From: an uncultured Pseudomonadota bacterium
GTDB taxonomy: Bacteria > Pseudomonadota > Gammaproteobacteria > Burkholderiales > Usitatibacteraceae
Reading direction: 5' to 3'
NCBI GenBank assembly: GCA_937898635.1
Contig: CALEJW010000003.1
Coordinates: 1-30,407 of the forward strand
DNA length: 30,407 nt
In this document: positions 18,016-25,456 of the stretch, piece by piece
Position numbering within the stretch: position 1 is the first letter of the stretch
How the letters are laid out: each line of letters begins with the position of its first letter
Notes under the pieces: generated by a model
What the model saw: only the letters and a program-made list of their open reading frames with translations
Told to the model about the DNA's origin: nothing
Database searches by the model: none
Program-made: the position numbers and the translations under genes

Positions 18016-18957
18016 ATGCTCATCGACGCCCGCGCCCGCCTTGCGCCCAATCCCGTGGAGGACGTGGTCGCGCGCGCCTCGCGCGTGATCCTGGGCAAGG
18101 AACGCCAGATCCGGCTCGCCATGGCCTGCATCCTCGCGCGCGGGCACCTGCTGATCGAGGACGTCCCCGGGGTGGGCAAGACCACGCTCTCGCACGCGCT
18201 CTCGCGCCTCCTCGGGCTCGAGTACCAGCGCATCCAGTTCACCTCCGACCTGCTGCCCGCCGACGTGATCGGCGTGTCCATCTTCGACCGCGAGAATTCC
18301 AGCTTCCGCTTCCATCCCGGCCCGATCTTCTCCCAGATCATCCTCGCCGACGAGATCAACCGCGCGAGCCCCAAGGCGCAGAGCGCGCTCCTCGAGGCGA
18401 TGGAGGAGCACCAGGTCACCGCCGAGGGAGAGACGCGGCCGCTCCCGGAGCCCTTCTTCGTCATCGCCACGCAGAACCCCCTGCACCAGGTGGGCACCTT
18501 CCCGCTGCCGGAGTCGCAGCTCGACCGCTTCCTCATGCGCCTTCGCCTGGGCTACCCCGACGCGAAGGCCGAGCGGGAGCTCCTGAAGGGCGAGGAGCGG
18601 CGCGACCTCATCTCGCAGCTGGAGCCCGCGATGAGCGCCGAGCAGCTGCGCGAGCTGCAGCGCGCCGTGACGGCCACGCAGGTCTCGGAAGCGCTCCTCG
18701 ACTACGTGCAGGCGCTCGTCGCGCACACGCGCGTGTCGCCGAAATACGCCCAGGGCCTCTCCCCGCGCGCGGCCCTCGCGGTGCTGCGCGCGGCCCAGGC
18801 CTGGGCCCTGATGCAGGGCCGGCGGCAGGTGCTGCCCGAGGACGTGCAGGCCGTCCTTCCCGCCGTCGTCGGGCACCGGCTGCACGGCACGGGCGAATCG
18901 CAGAAGGGCGGCTTCGACGCCGCCACGGACCTCCTCACGGCCGTCGCGATCCCCTAG
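18016..18957 (+). CDS. MoxR-family AAA+ ATPase
   Basis: A 313-residue AAA+ ATPase of the MoxR group, thought to act as a chaperone for assembly or maturation of partner proteins, usually together with a DUF58/VWA protein. Motifs: Walker A P-G-V-G-K-T-T (51-57), Walker B I-I-L-A-D-E (108-113) followed by I-N-R-A-S-P-K-A-Q, sensor 1 A-T-Q-N-P (151-155) and the arginine-bearing L-P-E-S-Q-L-D-R-F (164-172). The C-terminal lid domain carries Y-A-Q-G-L-S-P-R-A (about 243-251). ATG 18016 was chosen because the protein there starts MLIDARARLAPNP and the open frame further upstream covers the promoter region. First gene of a three-gene operon with the DUF58 and transglutaminase genes. Confidence 0.95.
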   Translation: MLIDARARLAPNPVEDVVARASRVILGKERQIRLAMACILARGHLLIEDVPGVGKTTLSHALSRLLGLEYQRIQFTSDLLPADVIGVSIFDRENSSFRFHPGPIFSQIILADEINRASPKAQSALLEAMEEHQVTAEGETRPLPEPFFVIATQNPLHQVGTFPLPESQLDRFLMRLRLGYPDAKAERELLKGEERRDLISQLEPAMSAEQLRELQRAVTATQVSEALLDYVQALVAHTRVSPKYAQGLSPRAALAVLRAAQAWALMQGRRQVLPEDVQAVLPAVVGHRLHGTGESQKGGFDAATDLLTAVAIP

Positions 18958-18970
18958 GCGGACGCGGGCG

Positions 18971-19930
18971 ATGTTCGCCGACCTGAGGCAGTCGATCGCC
19001 GACTGGATCTTCCGGACGAGGCACCCCGAGGCGCCGCCCGTCACGCTCGTCCAGCGGCGCATCTTCATCCTCCCCACCCGCCAGGGCTACCTCTTCGGCC
19101 TCGTGCTGCTGGTGCTGCTCCTCGCGTCCATCAACTACTCGCTCTCCCTCGGCTTCCTCCTCACCTTCCTCCTGGCCGCGATGGGCGCGGTGGCCATGCT
19201 GCACACCTGGCGCAACCTCGCGCACCTCAAGCTGCGCCCCGGGCGCTGCGACCCGGTCTTCGCGGGAGACACCGTGCGCTTCCGCGTCGTGATCGAGTCG
19301 CCTTCCCGGGAGCGCTTCGCCGTCGCGATCCGCCGCCGGGGCGAGCCGCCGGCCTTCGTCGACGTCCGCGCCCACGAGCCCGCGATCGCGAGCCTCGCGG
19401 TGCCCGCGCCCCGCCGCGGCCGCCTCGCCTGCGGGCGCCTGGAGATCTTCACGCGCTATCCCGTGGGGCTCTTCCACGCCTGGTCCTACTTCGACTTCGG
19501 CCTCTCGGCCATCGTCTACCCGCGCCCCGACCCGGCCGCGGGGCTGCCGCCGCCGCAGACGCTCGCCGGCGACGACGAGGGCATCCCGATCGCCGGCGAC
19601 GAGGACTTCGCGCTCCTGCGCGGCTACCGGCCCGGCGACCCGCCCCGGCAGATCGCGTGGAAGGCGCTCGCCCGCGGCGACGACCTCCTCACGAAGGAAT
19701 TCCAGGCCACGGCCTCCGCGGAGCTCTGGCTCGACTGGATCGACGCGCGCGCTCCCGACCCCGAGGCTCGCCTCTCGGTCCTGGCGCACTGGGTGATCGA
19801 GGTCGAGCGCCTGGGGCAGAGCTACGGCCTGCGCCTGCCCGGCACCGCGATCGCGCCGGGCCGCGGCGACGCGCACCGCGCGCGCTGCCTCGAGGCGCTG
19901 GCGCTGCACGGCGTGGAGGACGGGCCCTGA
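18971..19930 (+). CDS. DUF58 domain membrane protein
   Basis: A 319-residue DUF58 protein, the regular partner of MoxR ATPases. Two hydrophobic segments (about 38-53, Y-L-F-G-L-V-L-L-V-L-L-L-A, and about 58-76) form a hairpin anchor. The remainder carries the DUF58 signature F-A-L-L-R-G-Y-R-P-G-D-P-P-R-Q-I-A-W-K (about 214-232) followed by L-L-T-K-E-F (about 239-244). The family is linked to VWA-like domains; biochemical role unsettled. It starts 13 nt after moxR and its TGA lies within the start region of the transglutaminase gene, so the operon is tightly coupled. ATG 18971 has only a weak GGACG-type ribosome site. Confidence 0.93.
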   Translation: MFADLRQSIADWIFRTRHPEAPPVTLVQRRIFILPTRQGYLFGLVLLVLLLASINYSLSLGFLLTFLLAAMGAVAMLHTWRNLAHLKLRPGRCDPVFAGDTVRFRVVIESPSRERFAVAIRRRGEPPAFVDVRAHEPAIASLAVPAPRRGRLACGRLEIFTRYPVGLFHAWSYFDFGLSAIVYPRPDPAAGLPPPQTLAGDDEGIPIAGDEDFALLRGYRPGDPPRQIAWKALARGDDLLTKEFQATASAELWLDWIDARAPDPEARLSVLAHWVIEVERLGQSYGLRLPGTAIAPGRGDAHRARCLEALALHGVEDGP

Positions 19931-21927
19931 ACGCGGCGATTCCCCACGCCGCGCTCGACGTGCGCAACGTCATGTGGCTCCTCGCGGCCATGGCGTTCGT
20001 CGTCGCGCCGCACGTGCTGCGGCTCCCGGAGTGGGTCGGCGTCTTCTTCGTGCTGGTGGTGGCCTGGCGGGCGTGGATCGCCTGGCGCGCGGCGCGCACG
20101 CCGCCGCGCTGGCTCGTGCTCGCCCTCACCCTCGGCGCCGTCGTCGCGACCTTCCTCGCCTACGGCCGCATCATGGGACGCGACGCCGGCACCACGCTGC
20201 TGGTGCTGATGGCCGCGTTGAAGCTCCTCGAGATGAAGACCTCGCGCGAGATCGAGCTCGCGATCCACCTGGGCTTCGTCCTCGTGATGACGAACTTCCT
20301 CTTCTCCCAGACCATCCCGTTCGGGATCTACATGCTCGCCTGCGTGTGGCTCTTCGTCGCGACCCTCGTCGGGCACCAGCGCGGCGCCGGGCGCACGCCC
20401 ACCGTGCGCGAGCGGCTCGCGCCGGCCGGCATGCTCCTGCTGCAGGCCGTGCCGCTCATGCTGGTCTTCTTCATCCTCTTTCCCCGCGTGCAGGGCCCGC
20501 TCTGGGCGCTCCCGCAGGACGCGCGGGCGGGGCTCTCGGGCCTCTCGGACTCGATGACGCCGGGCAACATCTCGAAGCTCATCCAGTCCGAGGCGACGGC
20601 CTTCCGCGTGCAGTTCGACGGCGAGATCCCCCCGTACGCCGTCCTCTACTGGCGCGGGCCGGTGCTGTGGATCTTCGACGGGCGCACCTGGCGGGTCCCG
20701 GAATTCAGCATCGCCGGCAGCCAGGAGTACTCGCGCGCCGAGCGCCCCGTGCGCTACGCGGTGACGGTGGAGCCCCACGGCAAGCACTGGCTCTTCTCCC
20801 TCGACGTCCCCGGGACGCTGCCGCGCGGCGCGGGAATCCGCCACGACCTGCAGCTGCGCTCGATCCGCCCGGTCGACTCGCGCATCCGCTACGAGATGAC
20901 CTCCTATCTCGACTACCGCTACGGCGAGAAACTCCCCTCGGCCTTCCGCGGGCTCGCGCTCTCCTTCGACGAGCGGCGCAACCCGAAGACCGTGGCGCTG
21001 GGACGGCGCTGGGCGGCCGAGGCGGCCTCGCCCGTGGAGGTGGTCAATCGCGCGCTGCAGTTCTTCAATACGCAGTACACCTACACGCTCGAGCCGCCGA
21101 TCCTCGCCTCCGACGACCCCTACGACGAGTTCCTCTTCGAGACGAAGCGCGGCTTCTGCGAGCACTACGCCGGCAGCTTCGCGCTGCTCATGCGCGCGGC
21201 GGGCATCCCGGCGCGCATCGTGACCGGCTACCAGGGCGGCGAGGTGAATCCGCTCAACCGGGAGCTGCTGGTGCGGCAGGCCGACGCGCACGCCTGGGTG
21301 GAGGTCTGGCTGGAGGGCCGCGGCTGGGTCCGGCTCGACCCGACCTCGGTGGTCGCGCCCAACCGGATCGACGCCGGCATCAATGCCGCGCTGGGCCCCA
21401 TCGGCGTGATCCCGTCGCTCATCGCGGCCGACCGCCTGCGCGTGCTCGCGGCGCTGCGCTTCGCGTGGGAGGCGCTCGACAGCCAGTGGAACCAGTGGGT
21501 GCTGGGCTACAACGTCGAGCGCCAGCGCCAGTTCCTTTCCAGCCTCGGCCTGGAGATCGCCAACTGGAAGGACCTCGCGCTGTGGCTGACGATCGCCACC
21601 CTCGCCGTGGGCGGCTTCGTGGGCCTGGGCCTCGTGCTGCGCGACCTCCCGGTGCGGCGCGATCCCGCGGTCCTCGCGTGGAACCGCTACTGCGCGAAGC
21701 TCGCGGCCGCGGGTCTCGCCCGGGCACCCCACGAGGGGCCGCTCGACTTCCTCGCCCGGGTGGAGTCCCTGCGGCCCGCGATTGCGCCCGAAGCGCGCGA
21801 GATCACCGAGCGCTACGTGCGGGCGCGCTACGGCGATGGGCTCTCGAAGCGCGAGAACCGCGAACTCCTCGGGCTCGTGCGCGCCTTCGCCCCGGCGGGC
21901 GCGCTGCGGGGACGGCGAGCGGCCTGA
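19927..21927 (+). CDS. TgpA-like transmembrane transglutaminase (DUF3488-TGase-DUF4129)
   Basis: Multi-pass inner-membrane protein with a periplasmic transglutaminase-like domain; Pseudomonas aeruginosa TgpA is the best-known relative. About six N-terminal transmembrane segments (residues 15-185, DUF3488-like), a long periplasmic part with an intact cysteine-protease-like triad, C411 in R-G-F-C-E-H-Y, H455 in A-H-A-W-V-E-V-W and D471 in R-L-D-P-T-S, then one more transmembrane helix (about 555-580) and a DUF4129-like tail. The start is unusual: CTG at 19927 overlaps the TGA of the DUF58 gene by 4 nt and has GGAGGA (19915-19920) 6 nt ahead, while GTG 19960 and ATG 19972 have no ribosome site. 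If CTG is not used, the protein is 11 or 15 residues shorter. Total 666 residues from CTG. Confidence 0.94.
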   Translation: MNAAIPHAALDVRNVMWLLAAMAFVVAPHVLRLPEWVGVFFVLVVAWRAWIAWRAARTPPRWLVLALTLGAVVATFLAYGRIMGRDAGTTLLVLMAALKLLEMKTSREIELAIHLGFVLVMTNFLFSQTIPFGIYMLACVWLFVATLVGHQRGAGRTPTVRERLAPAGMLLLQAVPLMLVFFILFPRVQGPLWALPQDARAGLSGLSDSMTPGNISKLIQSEATAFRVQFDGEIPPYAVLYWRGPVLWIFDGRTWRVPEFSIAGSQEYSRAERPVRYAVTVEPHGKHWLFSLDVPGTLPRGAGIRHDLQLRSIRPVDSRIRYEMTSYLDYRYGEKLPSAFRGLALSFDERRNPKTVALGRRWAAEAASPVEVVNRALQFFNTQYTYTLEPPILASDDPYDEFLFETKRGFCEHYAGSFALLMRAAGIPARIVTGYQGGEVNPLNRELLVRQADAHAWVEVWLEGRGWVRLDPTSVVAPNRIDAGINAALGPIGVIPSLIAADRLRVLAALRFAWEALDSQWNQWVLGYNVERQRQFLSSLGLEIANWKDLALWLTIATLAVGGFVGLGLVLRDLPVRRDPAVLAWNRYCAKLAAAGLARAPHEGPLDFLARVESLRPAIAPEAREITERYVRARYGDGLSKRENRELLGLVRAFAPAGALRGRRAA

Positions 21928-21931
21928 AAGG

Positions 21932-21948
21932 CGCGCCCCTAGGGCGCG
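21932..21948. terminator. Perfect GC hairpin between convergent genes
   Basis: CGCGCCC (21932-21938), loop CTA, GGGCGCG (21942-21948): a 7-bp perfect inverted repeat in the 11-bp gap between the transglutaminase and nlpD stops and running into the nlpD end. The loop CTA is the complement of the nlpD TAG stop codon. It lacks T-runs on either side but is placed to act on both convergent transcripts. Confidence 0.45.
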
Positions 21949-22874
21949 GGAAGCACCCTGGCCGGGTCGACGGGCTTGCCCTGGCGGCGGATCTCGAAGT
22001 GGAGCTTCACCTCGTCGGCGTCGGAGGCGCCCATCTCCGCGATCTTCTGGCCGCGGCGGACTTCCTGCTGCTCCTTCACGACGATGTTGTCGTTGTGCGC
22101 GTAGGCCGAGAGCCAGGTGTCGTTGTGCTTGATGATGACGAGCTTGCCGTAGCCCCGCAGTCCCTGCCCGGCGTAGACCACGCGGCCCGAGGCGGCGGCG
22201 ACGACCGGGGCGCCCTTCTTCCCCGCGATGTCGATGCCCTTGCCCGCTTCCGTGAAGGCGGCGAGGATCCTGCCCTTCGCGGGCCAGATCCAGTCGACCG
22301 CCTCGCCTTGCGTGCCCGAGGGCGGCCGCTCCGGGGCAGGCGCGGCGGAGGGCGCGGACGGCGCGGCGGCCGCCGGCGCGGCGGCGGCCTCGTCGAGCGC
22401 CGAGAGCTGCGCGAGCGCGCGCTCGGAGAACGGCAGCCGCTGGCCGCGCGGCTCGACCTTGACCGTCTCGGTGTTGGCGAGCGGGCGCGCCTCGACGATC
22501 GCGCCGGAGCTCGCGAGCGGCGTGGCGATGATCGCCGGCGGCACCGGCGGCGCGCCCGCCGGCGCGCCGAGGAGGAGCACCTGCCCGACGCTGATCAGGT
22601 TCGGGTTGGTGATGCCGTTCCAGGCGGCGAGCTCGCGGTAGTCCAGGCCGTACTGCAGGGCGATGCTCACGAGCGTCTCGCCGCGCCGGATCGTGTGCGT
22701 CGGGATCGGCTTCGCGGCGGGCACGGCGGCGGCCGGTTTCGCCGGGGCCGCGGCGGGCGCAGGCAGTGGCGCGCGCTCGATAACCGGCGCCGGCTGGCGC
22801 GTGGCGCAGCCGGCGGCGAGGACGAGGGCCGCGAGCCAGGCGGCGAGGCGAAGGGTCGGCGGGCGATCGGTCAT
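21939..22874 (-). CDS. nlpD: NlpD-type lipoprotein, LysM plus degenerate LytM (M23) domain
   Basis: A 311-residue outer-membrane lipoprotein that in Escherichia coli activates amidase AmiC for daughter-cell separation. The lipobox is V-L-A-A-G-C with lipidated C23; a Pro/Ala-rich linker follows; a LysM peptidoglycan-binding domain spans about 59-102 (H-T-I-R-R-G-E-T-L to I-S-V-G-Q-V-L-L-L); a second Ala/Pro linker leads to a LytM domain at about 205-305. Two of the four LytM zinc ligands are lost: G211 where active enzymes have His (G-K-G-I-D) and K290 instead of the first His in H-x-H-F-E. This makes it a non-catalytic activator, as in known NlpD. ATG 22874 has AGGA close upstream; pcm ends 7 bp before it. 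Confidence 0.95.
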   Translation of the reverse strand: MTDRPPTLRLAAWLAALVLAAGCATRQPAPVIERAPLPAPAAAPAKPAAAVPAAKPIPTHTIRRGETLVSIALQYGLDYRELAAWNGITNPNLISVGQVLLLGAPAGAPPVPPAIIATPLASSGAIVEARPLANTETVKVEPRGQRLPFSERALAQLSALDEAAAAPAAAAPSAPSAAPAPERPPSGTQGEAVDWIWPAKGRILAAFTEAGKGIDIAGKKGAPVVAAASGRVVYAGQGLRGYGKLVIIKHNDTWLSAYAHNDNIVVKEQQEVRRGQKIAEMGASDADEVKLHFEIRRQGKPVDPARVLPAP

Positions 22875-22881
22875 GGTTTCC

Positions 22882-23538
22882 TCAGGCGATTCCCGGCAGC
22901 AGGGGCACGAAGCGGACCGCGTCGCGCTTCGCGTCGCTGAACCCGGCGGCCGTGCGCTCGATCACGTGCAGCCACTGCTCGTCGGCGGTTCCCACGGGGA
23001 TCACGAGCCGTCCGCCGACGGCGAGCTGCTCCTTCAGCGCCGCGGGCACGTGGCTCGCGGTGGCCGCGCAGAGGATGCCGTCGTAGGGACCGCCCTCGGG
23101 ATAGCCCTTGTGGCCGTCGGCGTGCTTGAAGCGCACGTTGTACACGCGCAGGTCGCGCAGGTGGCGGCGGGCCTTGTCCATGAGCGGGGCGATGCGCTCG
23201 AGCGTGTAGACCTCCTTCACGAGCTTCGCGAGCACCGCCGTCTGGTATCCGCAGCCGGTGCCGATCTCCAGCACCTTGCCGGGCGTGCCCTTCTCGAGGA
23301 GCAGCTGCGTCATGAGCGCGACGATGGTGGGGCTCGAGATCGTCTGCCCGTGGCCGATGGGAAGCGGCGTGTCCTCGTAGGCGCGCGAGGCGATGCCGGG
23401 CTCGACGAAGAGGTGGCGCGGGATCTCGAGCATCGCGGCCAGCACGCGCTCGTCGGCGATGCCCGACTTCCTCAGCGCGTCGACCATCCGGCCGCGGGTG
23501 CGGTCGGAAGTCATGCCGATGCCGGCGGGCGCGCTCAA
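22882..23538 (-). CDS. pcm: Protein-L-isoaspartate O-methyltransferase
   Basis: Repairs isoaspartyl residues in aged proteins by SAM-dependent methylation; cytoplasmic. The family signature P-R-H-L-F-V-E (about 40-46), A-Y-E-D-T-P-L-P-I-G (53-62), Q-T-I-S-S-P (65-70) and SAM-binding motif V-L-E-I-G-T-G-C-G-Y-Q-T-A (89-101) are present, as is the C-terminal G-G-R-L-V-I-P-V-G. TTG at 23538 is preferred (218 residues) because GGAG lies 5 nt ahead; ATG at 23514 (MTSDRTRGRM, 210 residues) is the alternative but has no ribosome site. It lies 31 bp after surE and 7 bp before nlpD in the classical surE-pcm-nlpD order. Confidence 0.95.
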   Translation of the reverse strand: MSAPAGIGMTSDRTRGRMVDALRKSGIADERVLAAMLEIPRHLFVEPGIASRAYEDTPLPIGHGQTISSPTIVALMTQLLLEKGTPGKVLEIGTGCGYQTAVLAKLVKEVYTLERIAPLMDKARRHLRDLRVYNVRFKHADGHKGYPEGGPYDGILCAATASHVPAALKEQLAVGGRLVIPVGTADEQWLHVIERTAAGFSDAKRDAVRFVPLLPGIA

Positions 23539-23569
23539 CGCCGCTCCGCGGGCGTGGCGCGAGCGCCAC

Positions 23570-24313
23570 TCATGCCGCGAGCCACCGGCCGACGGCATCC
23601 ACCTGGCCGGCGTGCGTGAGGTCCACCTGCAGCGGCGTGATCGAGACGGCGCCGCGCTCGAGCGCGTGGAAATCGGTGCCCGGGCCGGCTTCCCGCGCGG
23701 CGCCGGCGGGTCCCACCCAGTAGACCGTGTCGCCGCGCGGGTTCACGCCCTTCACCACCGGCTGCGCCTTGTGGCGGCGGCCCAGGCGCGTGACCTCCAT
23801 GCCGGCGAGCTCCCCGAACGGCAGGTCCGGGACGTTCACGTTGAGCAGCAGCGGCTCCGCGGGGGGCTCGCGGCGGATGCGCTCGACCAGCTCGCGCGCC
23901 ACGCGCGCGGCGGTCCCGTAGTGCGCGAACTCCTTGCCGACGAGGGAGACCGCGATCGACGGCACGCCCAGCAGGTAGCCCTCGGTGGCGGCGGCGACCG
24001 TGCCCGAATAGAGCGTGTCGTCGCCCATGTTGGAGCCGGCGTTGATGCCGGAGACGACGATGTCGGGCTCGATGTCGAGCAGGCCCGTGACCGCCATGTG
24101 CACGCAGTCGGTCGGCGTGCCGTTCACGTAGAAGAAGCCGTTGCCGGCACGGTGCAGGGAAAGGGGGCGGTCCAGCGTGAGGGAGTTGGAGGCGCCGCTG
24201 CGATCGCGCTCCGGCGCCACCACGGTGATCTCCCCCAGGGGCGAGAGCGTTTCGGCCAATGCCGCCAGTCCGGGCGCGAAATAGCCGTCGTCGTTCGAGA
24301 GGAGGATGCGCAT
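23570..24313 (-). CDS. surE: 5'-nucleotidase / stationary-phase survival protein SurE
   Basis: Metal-dependent nucleoside 5'-monophosphate phosphatase (also exopolyphosphatase in Escherichia coli). Length 247 is normal. The active site is complete: N7-D8-D9-G in L-L-S-N-D-D-G, S39 in D-R-S-G-A-S, and N91 in S-G-I-N-A-G-S-N-M-G-D-D, the four expected metal ligands being D8, D9, S39 and N91. ATG 24313 gives the canonical MRILLSNDDG start. No Shine-Dalgarno is obvious. A perfect TATAAT (minus strand, 24351-24356) lies 37 bp ahead. First gene of surE-pcm-nlpD; divergent from the kinase-led cluster with 81 bp between them. Confidence 0.97.
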   Translation of the reverse strand: MRILLSNDDGYFAPGLAALAETLSPLGEITVVAPERDRSGASNSLTLDRPLSLHRAGNGFFYVNGTPTDCVHMAVTGLLDIEPDIVVSGINAGSNMGDDTLYSGTVAAATEGYLLGVPSIAVSLVGKEFAHYGTAARVARELVERIRREPPAEPLLLNVNVPDLPFGELAGMEVTRLGRRHKAQPVVKGVNPRGDTVYWVGPAGAAREAGPGTDFHALERGAVSITPLQVDLTHAGQVDAVGRWLAA

Positions 24314-24350
24314 CGCGGGGGCTCGCGCCCGGGGGGTTTTTCGCTGCGCG

Positions 24351-24356
24351 ATTATA
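24351..24356 (-). promoter_or_regulatory. Perfect -10 box (TATAAT) ahead of surE
   Basis: The complement of 24351-24356 is TATAAT, the exact sigma-70 -10 consensus, rare in DNA of this composition. Predicted start near 24344, about 30 nt before the surE ATG. No good -35 is visible at 16-18 bp spacing (GC-rich), so an activator or a sigma factor needing mainly the -10, such as RpoS, is possible. Confidence 0.5.
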
Positions 24357-24390
24357 CCCGAACGCCCCCGGGCGACCGGCGCGCGTGGGC

Positions 24391-24396
24391 TAGAAT
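24391..24396 (+). promoter_or_regulatory. Candidate -10 box (TAGAAT) of the kinase-led cluster
   Basis: TAGAAT matches five of six -10 positions and overlaps the ATG at 24395. Transcription would start near 24403-24404, exactly at the in-frame GTG at 24404, which would give a leaderless message. No -35 is recognisable. Confidence 0.3.
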
Positions 24397-25456
24397 GGCG
24401 CGAGTGTCCAGCCCTCCCCGACCCTTGCATACGCCCTCCCCGCCGGACCCGCGCGAGCGCGCACTGGCGTTCCTCGCGCGCGCATGTGCCGCGCGCGTGG
24501 CGATCGAGGGATGGGAGCGCCTGCCCGGCGGGGCGATCCAGGAGAACGTCGCGATCGACGTGAGCGTCGCCTCGGGCGAGCACGCAGGCCGGCACGCCTG
24601 GGTGCTGCGCACCGACGCGCCCTCCGCCGTCGCCGTGAGCCATTCGCGCCCGGAGGAATTCGAGCTGCTCCGCGTCGCCCTCGCCGCCGGCGTGCGCGTG
24701 CCCGAGCCGCTCTTTCTCTGTGCCGACGGAGAGGGCCCGGACTTCTTCGTGATGGGCCGCGTGCCGGGAATCGCCGCGGGCCACCGCCTGTCGAAGGAGG
24801 ACTCCCTCGTGCCCGACCGCCCGGCCCTCGCGAGGGAGCTGGGCGAGAACCTCGCGCGCCTGCATCGCGTCACGCCCGGCGCCGCGAGCCTCGCCTTCCT
24901 CGGCGAGCCGCCCGCGGACCCGGCCCGGGCCTCGATCGCCGCGTACCGCCGCGACCTCGACGCGCTCGGCGCCCCGCGCGGCGAGGCCTGGCCCGCGCTC
25001 GAATGGGGACTCGCGTGGTGCGCGCGCCACGCCCCGGAGCCCCTGCCCGCGTGCCTGCTCCACCGCGACTACCGCACCGGGAACTACCTCGTGCACGAAG
25101 GCCGGCTCGCGGCTGTCCTCGACTGGGAGTTCGCCGGATGGGGCGATCCGCGCGAGGACCTGGGCTGGATGCTCGCGCGCTGCTGGCGTTTCGCGAGGCC
25201 GGATCGCGAGGCGGGCGGAATCGGCACGGCGGCCGATTTCCTCTCGGGATACGCGAGGGCCGGCGGACGGGAGACGGGCTTCGCCGAGACGCGCTACTGG
25301 CAGGTGATGGCGCACCTGCGCTGGGCGGTGATCGCCCTGCAGCAGGCCGAGCGCCATCGCTCCGGCGCGCAGGCCTCCCTCGAACTCGCCCTCACCGCGC
25401 ACATCGTTCCCGAACTCGAGCAGGAAGTCCTCCTCCTCACGGAGGGCCCGCCATGA
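24395..25456 (+). CDS. APH/choline-kinase-fold phosphotransferase, LvaA-like
   Basis: A protein-kinase-like phosphotransferase of the APH family, 353 residues. The catalytic loop is H223-R-D225-Y-R-T-G-N230, with D225 as base, and the metal-binding acidic motif is D243-W-E245 (L-D-W-E-F-A-G-W-G-D-P). The N-lobe has the nucleotide-binding loop P-G-G-A-I-Q-E-N (44-51). Together with a small DUF6285-like protein, an SDR and an acyl-CoA dehydrogenase downstream, the best fit is LvaA, which phosphorylates the 4-hydroxyl of 4-hydroxyacyl-CoA in levulinate catabolism; mammalian ACAD10/11 carry the same kinase domain fused to the dehydrogenase. Antibiotic resistance is unlikely from context. Start uncertain: ATG 24395 or GTG 24404, neither with a ribosome site. 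It ends in an ATGA overlap with the next gene. Confidence 0.88.
   Translation: MARVSSPPRPLHTPSPPDPRERALAFLARACAARVAIEGWERLPGGAIQENVAIDVSVASGEHAGRHAWVLRTDAPSAVAVSHSRPEEFELLRVALAAGVRVPEPLFLCADGEGPDFFVMGRVPGIAAGHRLSKEDSLVPDRPALARELGENLARLHRVTPGAASLAFLGEPPADPARASIAAYRRDLDALGAPRGEAWPALEWGLAWCARHAPEPLPACLLHRDYRTGNYLVHEGRLAAVLDWEFAGWGDPREDLGWMLARCWRFARPDREAGGIGTAADFLSGYARAGGRETGFAETRYWQVMAHLRWAVIALQQAERHRSGAQASLELALTAHIVPELEQEVLLLTEGPP

Noticed and set aside
19974..22940. A 988-codon plus-strand frame spanning the transglutaminase and nlpD genes
   Set aside because: It is out of frame with the transglutaminase gene and antisense to nlpD; composition is Arg/Ala/Gly-rich noise without family character.
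24395..25456. Aminoglycoside resistance gene
   Set aside because: The APH fold is present, but the operon context of acyl-CoA enzymes and the small partner protein fit a CoA-thioester kinase better.
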